From CAVZMO01 sp963776195 (GTDB taxonomy: Bacteria > Nitrospirota > Thermodesulfovibrionia > Thermodesulfovibrionales > SM23-35): DNA of 64,000 bases. Both the position numbers and the translations under genes were made by a program. How positions within the stretch are numbered: position 1 is the first letter of the stretch; each line of letters starts with the position of its first letter. The notes under the pieces are model-generated. The model worked only from the letters and a program-made list of their open reading frames with translations, made no database searches and had not been told where the DNA came from. Below are positions 8,164-14,523 of the stretch, piece after piece. The stretch spans positions 95,223 through 159,222 of the forward strand of contig CAVZMO010000011.1 of NCBI GenBank assembly GCA_963776195.1, read 5' to 3'.

Positions 8164-8663
8164 ACCGCCAGCATGCCGTCCTTTCTTTCCAAGCTGAACC
8201 CAAAGTTCATGCCCATATTTCCCTTCTGCGCGTTAAGGTAACCACCCTTATCTCCCATTTGTATGATGTTGACGGCCTGCCAGCCTTTTTCCTTCAGGGC
8301 ACCAGCATAGTTCTTGATGTCATCACCATTAATATCAACCAAATAGATATTAAATTTCCATATGTCCCCTTCCTCGTGAGATTTGACTACGCGCTCGATT
8401 TTGCCTGCGTTGAATTTCGGTACATCCTTGAACATCTCTGGAGGCCAGGTTGTCGTCTCCGCTATCTCCGTCTTGGAACCCTTCTCTTCAATTTGAATTT
8501 TGCTCCCCTGCACTTTCACATCCACGTCTTTGCCCGTGGCCTGCTTGAGAATTTTTTCAGTCATCTTTTCTCGGGAAGTCTTTTCGCTACAGGCATTCAC
8601 CAGGAATAGACTCAACGTGAGAAAAGCCACCATAATCCCGATCCATCTTTTTTCTGACACCAT
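8148..8663 (-). CDS. Predicted lipoprotein, unknown function
   Basis: Start chosen at ATG 8663 because AAAGGAGGG lies directly upstream; an earlier in-frame ATG has no such site. The 171-residue product has a signal peptide with lipobox LVNAC, a short charged repeat-like stretch (KVQGSKIQIEEKGSKTEIAE cut short here), and a mixed alpha/beta body ending near NFGFSLERKDGMLAVYN. I do not recognise a named domain. It stands alone between two attC-like sites and so looks like a single-gene integron cassette. Many cassette genes encode such orphan exported proteins. Confidence 0.75.
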   Translation of the reverse strand: MVSEKRWIGIMVAFLTLSLFLVNACSEKTSREKMTEKILKQATGKDVDVKVQGSKIQIEEKGSKTEIAETTTWPPEMFKDVPKFNAGKIERVVKSHEEGDIWKFNIYLVDINGDDIKNYAGALKEKGWQAVNIIQMGDKGGYLNAQKGNMGMNFGFSLERKDGMLAVYNTP

Positions 8664-8810
8664 TTTCCCTCCTTTAATAGTCTTTTTAGATTCCCCGTGA
8701 TTTCTTAATATAGATATCACGACTCTGTCAACCGCTCTCTATGCAGACGCTACTATTCTGACTCGCCTACATGCCTTATTAGGTCTATACCTCTGCCCGG
8801 TTCACTTTAC

Positions 8811-8873
8811 TCATAACGCGAAGCTAACCGGCCGTCTGTTTTTTGGCGGCCCGTGTTGAGCGCTTGGTTAGGC
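8811..8873 (-). other. Integron attC site (after the HigBA cassette)
   Basis: Minus strand: R'' GCCTAAC (8873-8867), L'' GCTCAAC, stem GGGCCG, loop with six A, stem CGGCCG, L' GTTAGCT, R' GTTATGA (8817-8811). R''/R' and L''/L' pair around the GTT/AAC cores, and the total of 63 bp is typical of a short attC. The antitoxin C-terminus ...RLTKRSTRAAKKQTAG is encoded by the site itself. Confidence 0.65.
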
Positions 8874-9183
8874 GAGTGTTTGGAACGAGCTTGATCTCCA
8901 AGCGACAGCCGACTGCCCGTGCATACTTCTTGAGCGTAGTCAGAGACGGGGCATGCTTACCCGCAGCTTCCAAACGCGATACCGCACTTTTTGTCGTGCC
9001 CATCAACTCTGCAACGGCTTCCTGAGTGAGGCCGAACTTAGAACGAGCGGCCAGCATCTCACGGGTAAGCCGGTACTCTTCTTCCAGATCCTCGTATGCT
9101 TTTCTGAACTCTTTCCGTTTCGAGGCTTTTTTGAGGAAAGCCTCATGGTCATGAGAAACGGGTTTATACTTTATATCAGCCAT
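8824..9183 (-). CDS. HigA-type XRE-family antitoxin
   Basis: 119 residues. A helix-turn-helix of the Cro/C1 type spans about 48-85 (GLTQEAVAELMGTTKSAVSRLE), preceded by a helical N-terminus (EEEYRLTREMLAARSKF) that usually contacts the toxin. It overlaps the upstream toxin gene by 8 bp in the toxin-first order of HigBA modules. The last 15 or so residues are translated attC sequence and so are unlikely to be functional. It probably neutralises HigB and represses the promoter at 9636-9664, where a perfect inverted repeat overlaps the -10 box. Confidence 0.85.
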   Translation of the reverse strand: MADIKYKPVSHDHEAFLKKASKRKEFRKAYEDLEEEYRLTREMLAARSKFGLTQEAVAELMGTTKSAVSRLEAAGKHAPSLTTLKKYARAVGCRLEIKLVPNTRLTKRSTRAAKKQTAG

Positions 9184-9502
9184 TTCGTACCTCCTTCATC
9201 CTTTTCCGGGCAATTCTCAACTCCTGCTCCGGGGTATCTTGTGTTTTCTTCACAAATGCGTGGAGTATCACGACGCGCTGACCGACGACAAAACAGTAAA
9301 ACGCCCGCCCGATACCTTCCCTACCGCGTGCCCTTAACTCGAAAAGACCGCCGCCCAGAGCACGCGAGTGCGGCATGCGTAGGCTCGGGCCGAACGTCAT
9401 CAGCAGTTCCACTATCCGTGCATAATCTGCCAATATGCCGTCAGTCCAGCTTTCGATTTCGGCCTTGACGCGAGGGTGGAAATACTCGATGGTATAGTTC
9501 AT
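9176..9502 (-). CDS. HigB/Gp49-like (RelE-fold) toxin
   Basis: Starting at ATG 9502 (MNYTIEYFHP) the product has 108 residues, the normal size for this family. An in-frame ATG at 9664 would add 54 residues that are translated promoter and hairpin DNA, so it is rejected. The motifs LLMTFGPSLRMPHSRALGGGL (partly quoted), ELRARGREGIGRAFYCFV and VILHAFVKKTQDTP match phage-derived Gp49-like HigB toxins, which cleave mRNA on the ribosome. The gene is followed by its XRE antitoxin. The ATG has no clear Shine-Dalgarno sequence. Confidence 0.85.
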   Translation of the reverse strand: MNYTIEYFHPRVKAEIESWTDGILADYARIVELLMTFGPSLRMPHSRALGGGLFELRARGREGIGRAFYCFVVGQRVVILHAFVKKTQDTPEQELRIARKRMKEVRNG

Positions 9503-9507
9503 TATTA

Positions 9508-9621
9508 AAATATCCCGTGGTCTCTGCCACGGGAACCTTGCGTCGTCGGGGTGCAGCGCGTCGAAGCGAAGCGAAGACCCTTGCCGACCCACAGGGTTAA
9601 TGCCCTGTGGTGTCGCGACTT
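9508..9621 (-). repeat. Hairpin-rich 5' UTR of the HigBA cassette
   Basis: Between promoter and toxin ATG lie two strong inverted repeats: CCACAGGG-TTAATG-CCCTGTGG (about 9590-9612) and TCCCGTGG-TCTCTG-CCACGGGA (about 9512-9534), separated by a GC-rich tract with a repeated GAAGC unit. The composition differs from the A/T-rich surroundings. It may be a small inserted repeat or a translational control element for the toxin. Confidence 0.5.
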
Positions 9622-9635
9622 TATTTACTATAGTA

Positions 9636-9664
9636 ATGTTAGCAAATATGCTAACCACTGTCAA
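9636..9664 (-). promoter_or_regulatory. HigBA cassette promoter with overlapping operator
   Basis: Minus strand TTGACA (9664-9659), 17-bp spacer, TAACAT (9641-9636). The 18-bp inverted repeat GTTAGCAAATATGCTAAC (9638-9655, 7-bp arms) fills the spacer and part of the -10, where an autorepressing antitoxin would bind. The -35 lies inside the preceding attC, and the recombination point GTT falls within the operator. Confidence 0.6.
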
Positions 9665-9741
9665 GCGACAAAATTAATTTGACGAGGCGTTGAGGATCAA
9701 GACGGTTTTATGCCGCGTCTCTCTTGAGCGACTGGTTAGGC
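9649..9741 (-). other. Integron attC site (after the truncated second cassette)
   Basis: Minus strand: R'' GCCTAAC with extension CCTAACCA (9741-9734), L'' TCAAG, then L' CTTGA and R' TGGTTAGC (ending 9650). TAACCA pairs with TGGTTA and TCAAG with CTTGA, with an asymmetric spacer. Inner stem TCAAGA/TCTTGA is also possible. Length about 93 bp. Confidence 0.55.
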
Positions 9742-9849
9742 AGCTCTATGTTTCTATTTAATCGGTCGCTGTCCCTATTTTCCCTATTTATCCCATGACC
9801 AGTTGCAATGGTTTTTACTTCCCGTATCGTCCCTTTTATCTTGAATTGC

Positions 9850-9950
9850 AGTAATCTCCTTTCGGACGATCTCGATAAGGAACTGGAGAGACGGGGGCAT
9901 CAGTGCGCCAGATATGCCGATGACCTCAAAATGTCAATAGGCAAGTCTGA
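9850..9950 (+). pseudogene. Relic of a group II intron reverse transcriptase (YADD motif)
   Basis: Plus-strand frame 9856-9924 encodes LLSDDLDKELERRGH then CARYADD. This is the catalytic core of LtrA-type maturases, in which ...NILLDELDKELERRGH...RYADD is nearly invariant. Nothing upstream or downstream continues the enzyme: the frame before it is unrelated and stops follow shortly. It is therefore a short fossil of roughly 25-30 codons. It sits on the strand opposite to the cassettes and about 110 bp from an attC site. Group IIC-attC introns are known to insert at such sites, which gives a natural source. Confidence 0.7.
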
Positions 9951-10276
9951 CCCCAAAAGGTATTCCTCAAAAGGTATTCCCAAAAGGTATTCCTTTCTGA
10001 AGTTGTACAAACATAAATTTTAATGTCTTTTGTAAATTGACTGTAGTGACTGTCTTCAACTATCTTGACAGCATTTGGAAAACACGTAGATACTACTTCC
10101 GCAAATCGTTCGGCGCCGGATTCATACAAAATCCTCTGGTCAGTATCAAGAGGATGAAAATGGTCGGTCGATCTGAAGTAGTGTGTGATAGCCGTTACGA
10201 TGGAGCAACCTACAAGGATAAATAGGAAGGCTATTAGAACTATTCCCCTATACAATACCTTTGCCAGTGGATTCAT
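9926..10276 (-). pseudogene. Truncated membrane-anchored or lipoprotein-like gene (second cassette)
   Basis: An N-terminal hydrophobic segment with lipobox-like VLIAFLFILVGC is followed by HYFRSTDHFHPL, ESGAERFAEVVSTCFP and KIVEDSHYSQFTKDIKIYVC, which look like the start of a well-ordered exported protein. From about residue 92 the frame is made of the triple repeat at 9955-9993 (ERNTFWEYLLRNTFWG) and then intron-derived sequence, so the natural C-terminus is missing. I do not recognise the family with certainty; it may be the beginning of an exported metallopeptidase-like protein. Probably broken by the insertion that left the reverse-transcriptase relic. Confidence 0.55.
9955..9993. repeat. 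Triple tandem repeat AAAAGGTATTCC
   Basis: Three exact copies of AAAAGGTATTCC at 9955-9966, 9969-9980 and 9982-9993, with 2-bp and 1-bp spacers, at the junction between the truncated lipoprotein-like gene and the reverse-transcriptase relic. Probably a scar of insertion or slippage. Confidence 0.8.
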
Positions 10277-10297
10277 AATTGTATTTCCTGTTTACAG

Positions 10298-10388
10298 CTT
10301 CAACGCCGGGCATGAGCCGACCGGGGCAAACAGCCTTTGCAAAAAACCACTGAGGCTATTCCCTGTCGCCTCGATTTAATTGTTAACC
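10298..10388 (-). other. Integron attC site (after the trmO cassette)
   Basis: Minus strand: R'' GGTTAAC (10388-10382) just after the trmO stop, then GAGGCGAC...GTCGGCTC (one mismatch), AGGG...CCCC and AGCC...GGCT as nested stems around a T6 loop, ending in R' GTTGAAG (10304-10298). The AAC/GTT cores are conserved and each R box has one mismatch to consensus. This is the best-folded of the candidates. Confidence 0.65.
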
Positions 10389-10396
10389 TCATTTAG

Positions 10397-10858
10397 TCAT
10401 TCTCTGCCTTTTGGTTTGGGACGCCATTTTTTGCCGGCAGTCCACCCTTCTGATGCTGAAATAATAGCGTCGTACTTTGGTATGTATGGCTTGATGTCCA
10501 AAAGGGGTGTCTTGTTTAACATATCAACGCCCTCGACTATGAGAATATTGTTTTCGCGGCGTATTAATTTTACGACAGACAGTCCTACGCCATTTGGTCT
10601 GCATGGATGTCTTGACGCATAGATGCCGTGTGGCTCATCATCAAGAAATGTTTGACGTACCAGCTCAATGTTCCCAGCTTGGTCAAAAAGATACAGCAAA
10701 TAAATATGAGAGAATGTCTCGATATCTTTCAGGCCAGTTTCATATTTCTTAAATATCTCGACGCGACCGAGAGAGTCCGATGAATAAAGCGGTTGGATGG
10801 GGCAGTCCTCCTTTGACGCGAAGGGCGTATGTATGATTCCAATTGGTTCTATTTTCAT
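10397..10858 (-). CDS. trmO: tRNA (adenine37-N6)-methyltransferase TrmO (TsaA/YaeB family)
   Basis: 153 residues, the single-domain form. Family motifs are visible: IGIIHTPFASKEDCPIQP at the start, ETFSHIYLLYLFDQA, SRHPCRPNGVGLSVVKL and GVDMLNKTPLLDIKPYIP. TrmO uses S-adenosylmethionine to methylate threonylcarbamoyl-adenosine at position 37 of some tRNAs in E. coli. The gene is the first after the integrase and directly precedes an attC-like palindrome, so it appears to be carried as an integron cassette rather than in a core locus. A promoter at 10896-10924 points toward it. Confidence 0.88.
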   Translation of the reverse strand: MKIEPIGIIHTPFASKEDCPIQPLYSSDSLGRVEIFKKYETGLKDIETFSHIYLLYLFDQAGNIELVRQTFLDDEPHGIYASRHPCRPNGVGLSVVKLIRRENNILIVEGVDMLNKTPLLDIKPYIPKYDAIISASEGWTAGKKWRPKPKGRE

Positions 10859-10895
10859 TTTTTCCAGGTTAACATATTATTAACCAGTTTTCTGG

Positions 10896-10924
10896 ATAAT
10901 ATCAGAATTTCTAGGCAAGGTCAA
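10896..10924 (-). promoter_or_regulatory. Candidate cassette promoter (Pc-like), directed into the array
   Basis: Minus strand TTGACC (10924-10919), exactly 17 bp, TATTAT (10901-10896). It lies 38 bp upstream of the trmO start and is divergent from the intI promoter. This matches the position of Pc in integrons whose promoter lies between intI and attI. Confidence 0.5.
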
Positions 10925-10943
10925 TAAAAACATAAAATTAACC

Positions 10944-10972
10944 TTGACGTAACTTCCTAAGTTTATTATACT
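10944..10972 (+). promoter_or_regulatory. Promoter of the integron integrase gene
   Basis: TTGACG (10944-10949), 17-bp spacer, TATACT (10967-10972). Predicted start near 10979, immediately before the inverted repeat 10981-11010, so the repeat would form a hairpin at the very 5' end of the transcript or act as an operator. No LexA-type CTGT-N8-ACAG box is present. Confidence 0.55.
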
Positions 10973-11029
10973 TTTCAGGTTGGATAACATTCTGTTTGTC
11001 ATGTTATCCAGTTTTCTGGTCAACATCTT

Positions 11030-12366
11030 ATGCTCAACATACCGGACCATATTTTGCCGCATTATGAAGCCATTCTCAAAAAAAAGGTAATGGACGTTTC
11101 CCGCCATGCATACCTTAAAAAGTGGCTCCGCTACTTCCTGGATTTTTGCAATAAATACCCGGTAGCGAATTCCAGATCAGAGCAGGTGCGGTTGTTTACC
11201 GAAAAATTGCGGGAAAAGAAACAGACTGTTGACCAACTGAAAGAGGCGGCATACGCGGTATCTCTATATTTTGAGATTCTGCGGATGCTCGATAACGAAA
11301 CCCTGACCAAGCAGGTGCATTCGGGCGAATCGTCACCACAGGTTGTAAAACCTCAAACGGTGGAATATGCCTCTGAAGCCGACTATGCCGAGAAGTCTGT
11401 CTCTCCGGAATGGGATAAGATTATAGCCGGCTTGGCTGCGGAGATCAAAACGCGCCGCTATTCTCGGGAAACCCTCAAGGCCTATGCGATCTGGAGCCGG
11501 CAGTTCCAGAAATACCTGAAGAATAAATCGCCTAATGAACTATCATCGGCTGATGTCAGGGAATACCTTACCTATCTCGCCGTGAAATGCCATGTCGCTG
11601 CCTCGACCCAGAACCAGGCGTTTAACGCCTTGCTGTTTCTGTTCCGGCATGTCCTCAAGAAGGACTTTGGGGATTTTCGGGACATTCCCCGCGCAAAAAG
11701 GTCCAAATATATACCTGTGGTCCTTTCCCGGCGTGAAATAGATGTTGTCTTAAAGCATCTCGAATATCCCTATGATCTTGTGGTTAAATTGCTGTACGGA
11801 TGCGGGCTCAGGTTATTTGAATGTCTGCAACTGCGGGTCCATAATTTCAATTTCGACGCCGGAATTCTGACGATCCAGACGGGAAAGGGAAAAAAGACCG
11901 GACAGCGCCTATCCCACAGACACTCATGCCTGAACTGACGGCCCAACTTGAAACAGTAAAAATACTCCATGACAAGGACCTTAGAGCAGGCTACGCGGGC
12001 GTGTTTCTCGACAACCTGCTCGAAAAGAAATATCCTTCCGCCGCAAAAGAGTTTATCTGGCAGTGGTTTTTTCCGCAAAAGACGCTTACGCAAATCCCGG
12101 GCACAAAAGAGCGGCGGAGGTATCATCTTCATGAATCGCATGTTCAGAAGGCGCTGAAGGAGGCTGTCGGACGGGCAAGGCTCACAAAGCGTGTCTCGGC
12201 TCACACCTTCCGCCACAGTTTCGCTACGCATCTTTTACAGGCCAATTACGACATACGTACTATCCAGGAACTTCTCGGACATAGCGATGTGAAGACCACG
12301 ATGATCTACACGCACTGCGTGCAGAGCAGGACGGTGAAAGAGGCTAAAAGTCCGCTGGATTTTTAA
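11030..12366 (+). pseudogene. intI: Integron integrase IntI, split by a -1 frameshift
   Basis: The first frame (11030-11938) holds an extra N-terminal helical domain (1-100), a core-binding domain (about 125-215) and the first catalytic Arg in YGCGLRLFECLQLR. After GKGKK the correct reading moves to the second frame (in use from about 11897 to 12366), which continues with DRTAPIPQTLMPELTAQLE. It then gives the IntI-specific insertion YPSAAKEFIWQWFFPQ, box II HTFRHSFATHLL, LLGHSDVKTTMIYTH with the nucleophile Tyr, and the typical ending KSPLDF. All catalytic residues therefore survive but in two frames. The shift occurs at A_AAA_AAG (11890-11896), in phase with the zero frame. It could be a homopolymer indel, inactivation, or programmed frameshifting. 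No strong Shine-Dalgarno sequence precedes the ATG. Confidence 0.85.
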
Positions 12367-12482
12367 TGCTTTTGTAAGATAAAACTGTTTTTTAGTTTCA
12401 TCAGATTTTTCTTGTTGTTATGTACTATAGTACGGTCAAGGATTGTGTGAATGAAAATTTGGGAGGGGAACAATTCCGGAAA

Positions 12483-12519
12483 GCAATAAAATTTTATTGC
12501 AGTAAGAATCTTGTCTTAC
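12483..12519. repeat. Two adjacent inverted repeats upstream of the YkgJ gene
   Basis: GCAATAAAATTTTATTGC (12483-12500) is a perfect 18-bp palindrome. GTAAGA-ATCTTG-TCTTAC (12502-12519) follows at once. They end 45 bp before the ATG at 12565 and may be operators or leader hairpins. The rest of 12367-12540 holds a TACTATAGTA palindrome and no gene. Confidence 0.5.
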
Positions 12520-12564
12520 GAATGATCTTCTTAGCAATTATTGGAACAAATTATTCCTGAGAGA

Positions 12565-13251
12565 ATGAATAAGCCGGCACACGATATTACCCATTGCATG
12601 CGATGCGGTACCTGCTGCCTGAAGGGCGGACCGGTCCTTCACCATGAGGACAAAAAGATCCTCCTTGCCGGCCATGTCGGTTATGAACATTTAGTGACCA
12701 TCAGGAAAGGTGAACCCGCATACAATCCCGTACACAGCAAGCTTGAGCAGGTTCCCCGGGAGATCATAAAAGTGGACGGGAAAGGCGAAGGCTGGTCCTG
12801 CTGCTTCTATCAAGAACAGGACGCTTCGTGCACAATTTACGGACAGCGTTTCATAGAATGTCGTTTGTTAAAGTGCTGGGATACTACGGAAATCATGCGA
12901 ATCATAGGCCGGGGTACGATTCTCCGTGCCGACATTATAAATCACAACGACCCGATCATGCGGATGATCGAGGCCCATGAGAGGGAATGTCCTGCACATG
13001 AGTTGGAAAGCTTGGTCACCGCCGCGTCTGCGGGAATTGATAAAAAGAGAATCCTTGCAAGATTGGGCGAACTCGTAAGCAAGGACATATCCATGCGTTC
13101 TTACGCTGTTTCCGAATTGGGCCTCAGGACAGACTATGAACTCTTTATCTTTGGCCGTCCGCTGTCCAAACTCTTGAATGATCGGGGACTGGCTGTTCAT
13201 ACACCGCAGGGAAACATCTGTGGAGTCCGGAACCCTTCTGATGATCGATAA
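12565..13251 (+). CDS. YkgJ family cysteine-cluster protein
   Basis: From ATG 12565 (MNKPAHDITH) the product has 228 residues; an upstream TTG at 12541 is possible but GAGAGA lies just before the ATG. The cysteine pattern CMRCGTCC, then CCFYQEQDASCTIYGQRFIEC and CWD (quoted in part), is that of YkgJ-type (CxxCxxxCC) putative zinc or iron-chelating proteins. The C-terminal 90 residues are not part of the cluster and are unrecognised. A second YkgJ-type gene follows 51 bp downstream in the same direction, suggesting an operon. No biochemical role is established. Confidence 0.8.
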   Translation: MNKPAHDITHCMRCGTCCLKGGPVLHHEDKKILLAGHVGYEHLVTIRKGEPAYNPVHSKLEQVPREIIKVDGKGEGWSCCFYQEQDASCTIYGQRFIECRLLKCWDTTEIMRIIGRGTILRADIINHNDPIMRMIEAHERECPAHELESLVTAASAGIDKKRILARLGELVSKDISMRSYAVSELGLRTDYELFIFGRPLSKLLNDRGLAVHTPQGNICGVRNPSDDR

Positions 13252-13302
13252 AGCAAAGGGTACCCGACGCTGCAAGCATTTAAATGAAAAGGAGAAATTT
13301 CT

Positions 13303-13758
13303 ATGCAGGAAGATGGAATATCGTCGGAAGACGATTCTGATGAAGAAGAGACGATAACGGAGGAGCAAAGGGCTTATATGAAGGAGATGATCCAAAAGCT
13401 CATGGAAAAGGGTATTTTCGTTGTTTATGGAGACGAAGTTAAAACCACTGAGACAGTAACATTCGACGATGAGGGAAGGAAAGGACTCTGCAAATCCGTG
13501 TGCTGCAGTTTTATCTTTGCCCTGACAAAGGCGGATGTCGAAAAGGGAGTGGCAAAATGGAATCCGAAGCGACCTTACTTCATTGCGAGAGATGAGGACG
13601 GATATTGTCCCCACCTCGATAGGGAGACCTTCATGTGCGCCATATGGGAAGACAGACCCGAAAGATGCAGGAATTATGATTGCAGGAGGGATTCGCATGT
13701 CTGGACAGGTTGGGAGAGGAGAATAATCAACAAGAATGTCTTCGACCATCTAAAATGA
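13303..13758 (+). CDS. YkgJ family cysteine-cluster protein (second copy)
   Basis: 151 residues preceded by AAAGGAGAA. The N-terminus is very acidic (SSEDDSDEEETITEEQ). The cluster reads GLCKSVCCSF, then YCPHLDRETFMCAIWEDRP followed by ERCRNYDCR. The C-P-x-L...C-x-I-(Y/W)-x-x-R-P-x-x-C-R pattern is the standard YkgJ signature for a metal-binding cluster. It lies in the same direction as the other cysteine-cluster gene but shares little outside the cysteines. Function unknown. Confidence 0.8.
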   Translation: MQEDGISSEDDSDEEETITEEQRAYMKEMIQKLMEKGIFVVYGDEVKTTETVTFDDEGRKGLCKSVCCSFIFALTKADVEKGVAKWNPKRPYFIARDEDGYCPHLDRETFMCAIWEDRPERCRNYDCRRDSHVWTGWERRIINKNVFDHLK

Positions 13759-13896
13759 TCATTGCACGGGAATAACACCTCGCTGCAGCATAACCGGAAA
13801 GGGGAGGCTGCGCATGTGTTATTTCCATAGTAAAATCTAAGTAAACCTGCGACCTCCGTATAAGCAGGCTGATAGATTTCCTATGAGGAGGTGAAG

Positions 13897-14487
13897 ATGG
13901 GGAAAGTGAAAAACGCCCTTGAGATTGCATTGGAAAAAGCCGGCAAGATCGGTGGGCTGTCTCAGGAAGAAAAGAATAGAATAGAGGACGAAAAAAGGGT
14001 AGTGTCCGTCCTCGGAGAATTTTATCGGGGAAGGCTTGATTCGAACGGTTTATGGCTGAGATTGAAGGGCAGCAAACCGTTTTTGTTAATAATGGCACAG
14101 CTGAACCTGATCGAAACACTGGCTTTGGCAAACCTGGAGGAAGAGTTCCTGCAGAAAAAACAGGCTATTGTTGCCATCGAGACGTTAAAAGATCGACCGA
14201 ATACGGCGGTTATCGAGTTAAGCTTGAATTCGGCTGCGGCGCTTCAAAAAGAATATTCTGCGATGAAAGAAAAGGTTGTTGAAGATTTGAGAAAGCAGGT
14301 GGAAATGCATCCCCGGTTAAGAATGCAGCCTGTTAAGATGCCGGACGGAAAGACGGCTATGCAGATGGCCCTATCGGTTGACGAAGCGGTAAAAGCCCGC
14401 CTGGCCGAATCCCTGTCGGCACATGAGGAGGAATACAGCCGGGAATTTTTCGGCTTGATCGAAGAGCTGAAGATGCAGATCCATTAA
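13897..14487 (+). CDS. Conserved hypothetical helical protein
   Basis: Start set at ATG 13897, six bases after GAGGAGGTGA; the in-frame GTG at 13891 lies inside that ribosome-binding site. The 196-residue product is almost entirely predicted helix, rich in Glu, Lys and Leu, with no membrane segment or cysteine. It opens MGKVKNALEIALEKAGKIG and contains NLIETLALANLEEEFLQKKQ. I do not recognise a named family; length and composition suggest a cytoplasmic coiled-coil protein. It is convergent with the cytochrome gene downstream. Confidence 0.7.
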   Translation: MGKVKNALEIALEKAGKIGGLSQEEKNRIEDEKRVVSVLGEFYRGRLDSNGLWLRLKGSKPFLLIMAQLNLIETLALANLEEEFLQKKQAIVAIETLKDRPNTAVIELSLNSAAALQKEYSAMKEKVVEDLRKQVEMHPRLRMQPVKMPDGKTAMQMALSVDEAVKARLAESLSAHEEEYSREFFGLIEELKMQIH

Positions 14488-14523
14488 GCTGGAAACTGCT
14501 GTTGATGGCTGGAATAAAGTCGG

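Larger units (their letters stand above)
10883..11020. promoter_or_regulatory. Divergent control region with paired inverted motifs (attI region)
   Basis: The motif ACCAGNNNNCTGGATAA occurs twice in inverted orientation, at 10883-10899 (plus) and 11020-11004 (minus), flanking both divergent promoters. The core CCAG-N4-CTGG is itself a palindrome. A second inverted repeat TGGATAACAT/ATGTTATCCA (10981-10990/11001-11010) lies in the intI leader. These are candidate operator or integrase-binding sites. No certain attI crossover point could be fixed; GTTAAC at about 10868 is the nearest candidate. Confidence 0.5.
7359..12366. mobile_element. Integron: frameshifted intI with a divergent five-unit gene-cassette array
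   Basis: A plus-strand IntI-type tyrosine recombinase (11030-12366) is divergent from a series of short minus-strand transcription units: trmO, a truncated lipoprotein-like gene, HigB/HigA, a lipoprotein, and BrnT-like/CopG. Genes pointing away from intI with one attC per gene is the defining integron layout. Imperfect palindromes with RYYYAAC...GTT-type ends follow the units at 10388, 9741, 8873 and 7446, with a weaker candidate at 8163. Two antitoxin stop codons lie inside the attC sites, as is common for cassettes. Divergent promoters for intI and the array sit in the 172-bp gap. The recombinase reading frame is broken, so the platform may no longer be active. Confidence 0.75.

Noticed and set aside
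7800..8609. A 269-codon open frame on the plus strand across the BrnT-like and lipoprotein genes
   Set aside because: It is antisense to two genes with proper signals (lipobox, ribosome-binding site, promoter), its product has no domain-like composition, and it spans a candidate attC site.
9176..9664. Extended 162-residue form of the HigB-type toxin
   Set aside because: The extra 54 residues are translated promoter, operator and hairpin DNA; the family length fits the start at 9502.
10981..11010. LexA box controlling intI
   Set aside because: The inverted repeat TGGATAACAT/ATGTTATCCA does not fit CTGT-N8-ACAG or other LexA consensus known to me.
12868..13749. A 293-codon minus-strand open frame
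   Set aside because: It is the complement of the two YkgJ genes, whose cysteine motifs are unmistakable; it has no start signals or recognisable domain.
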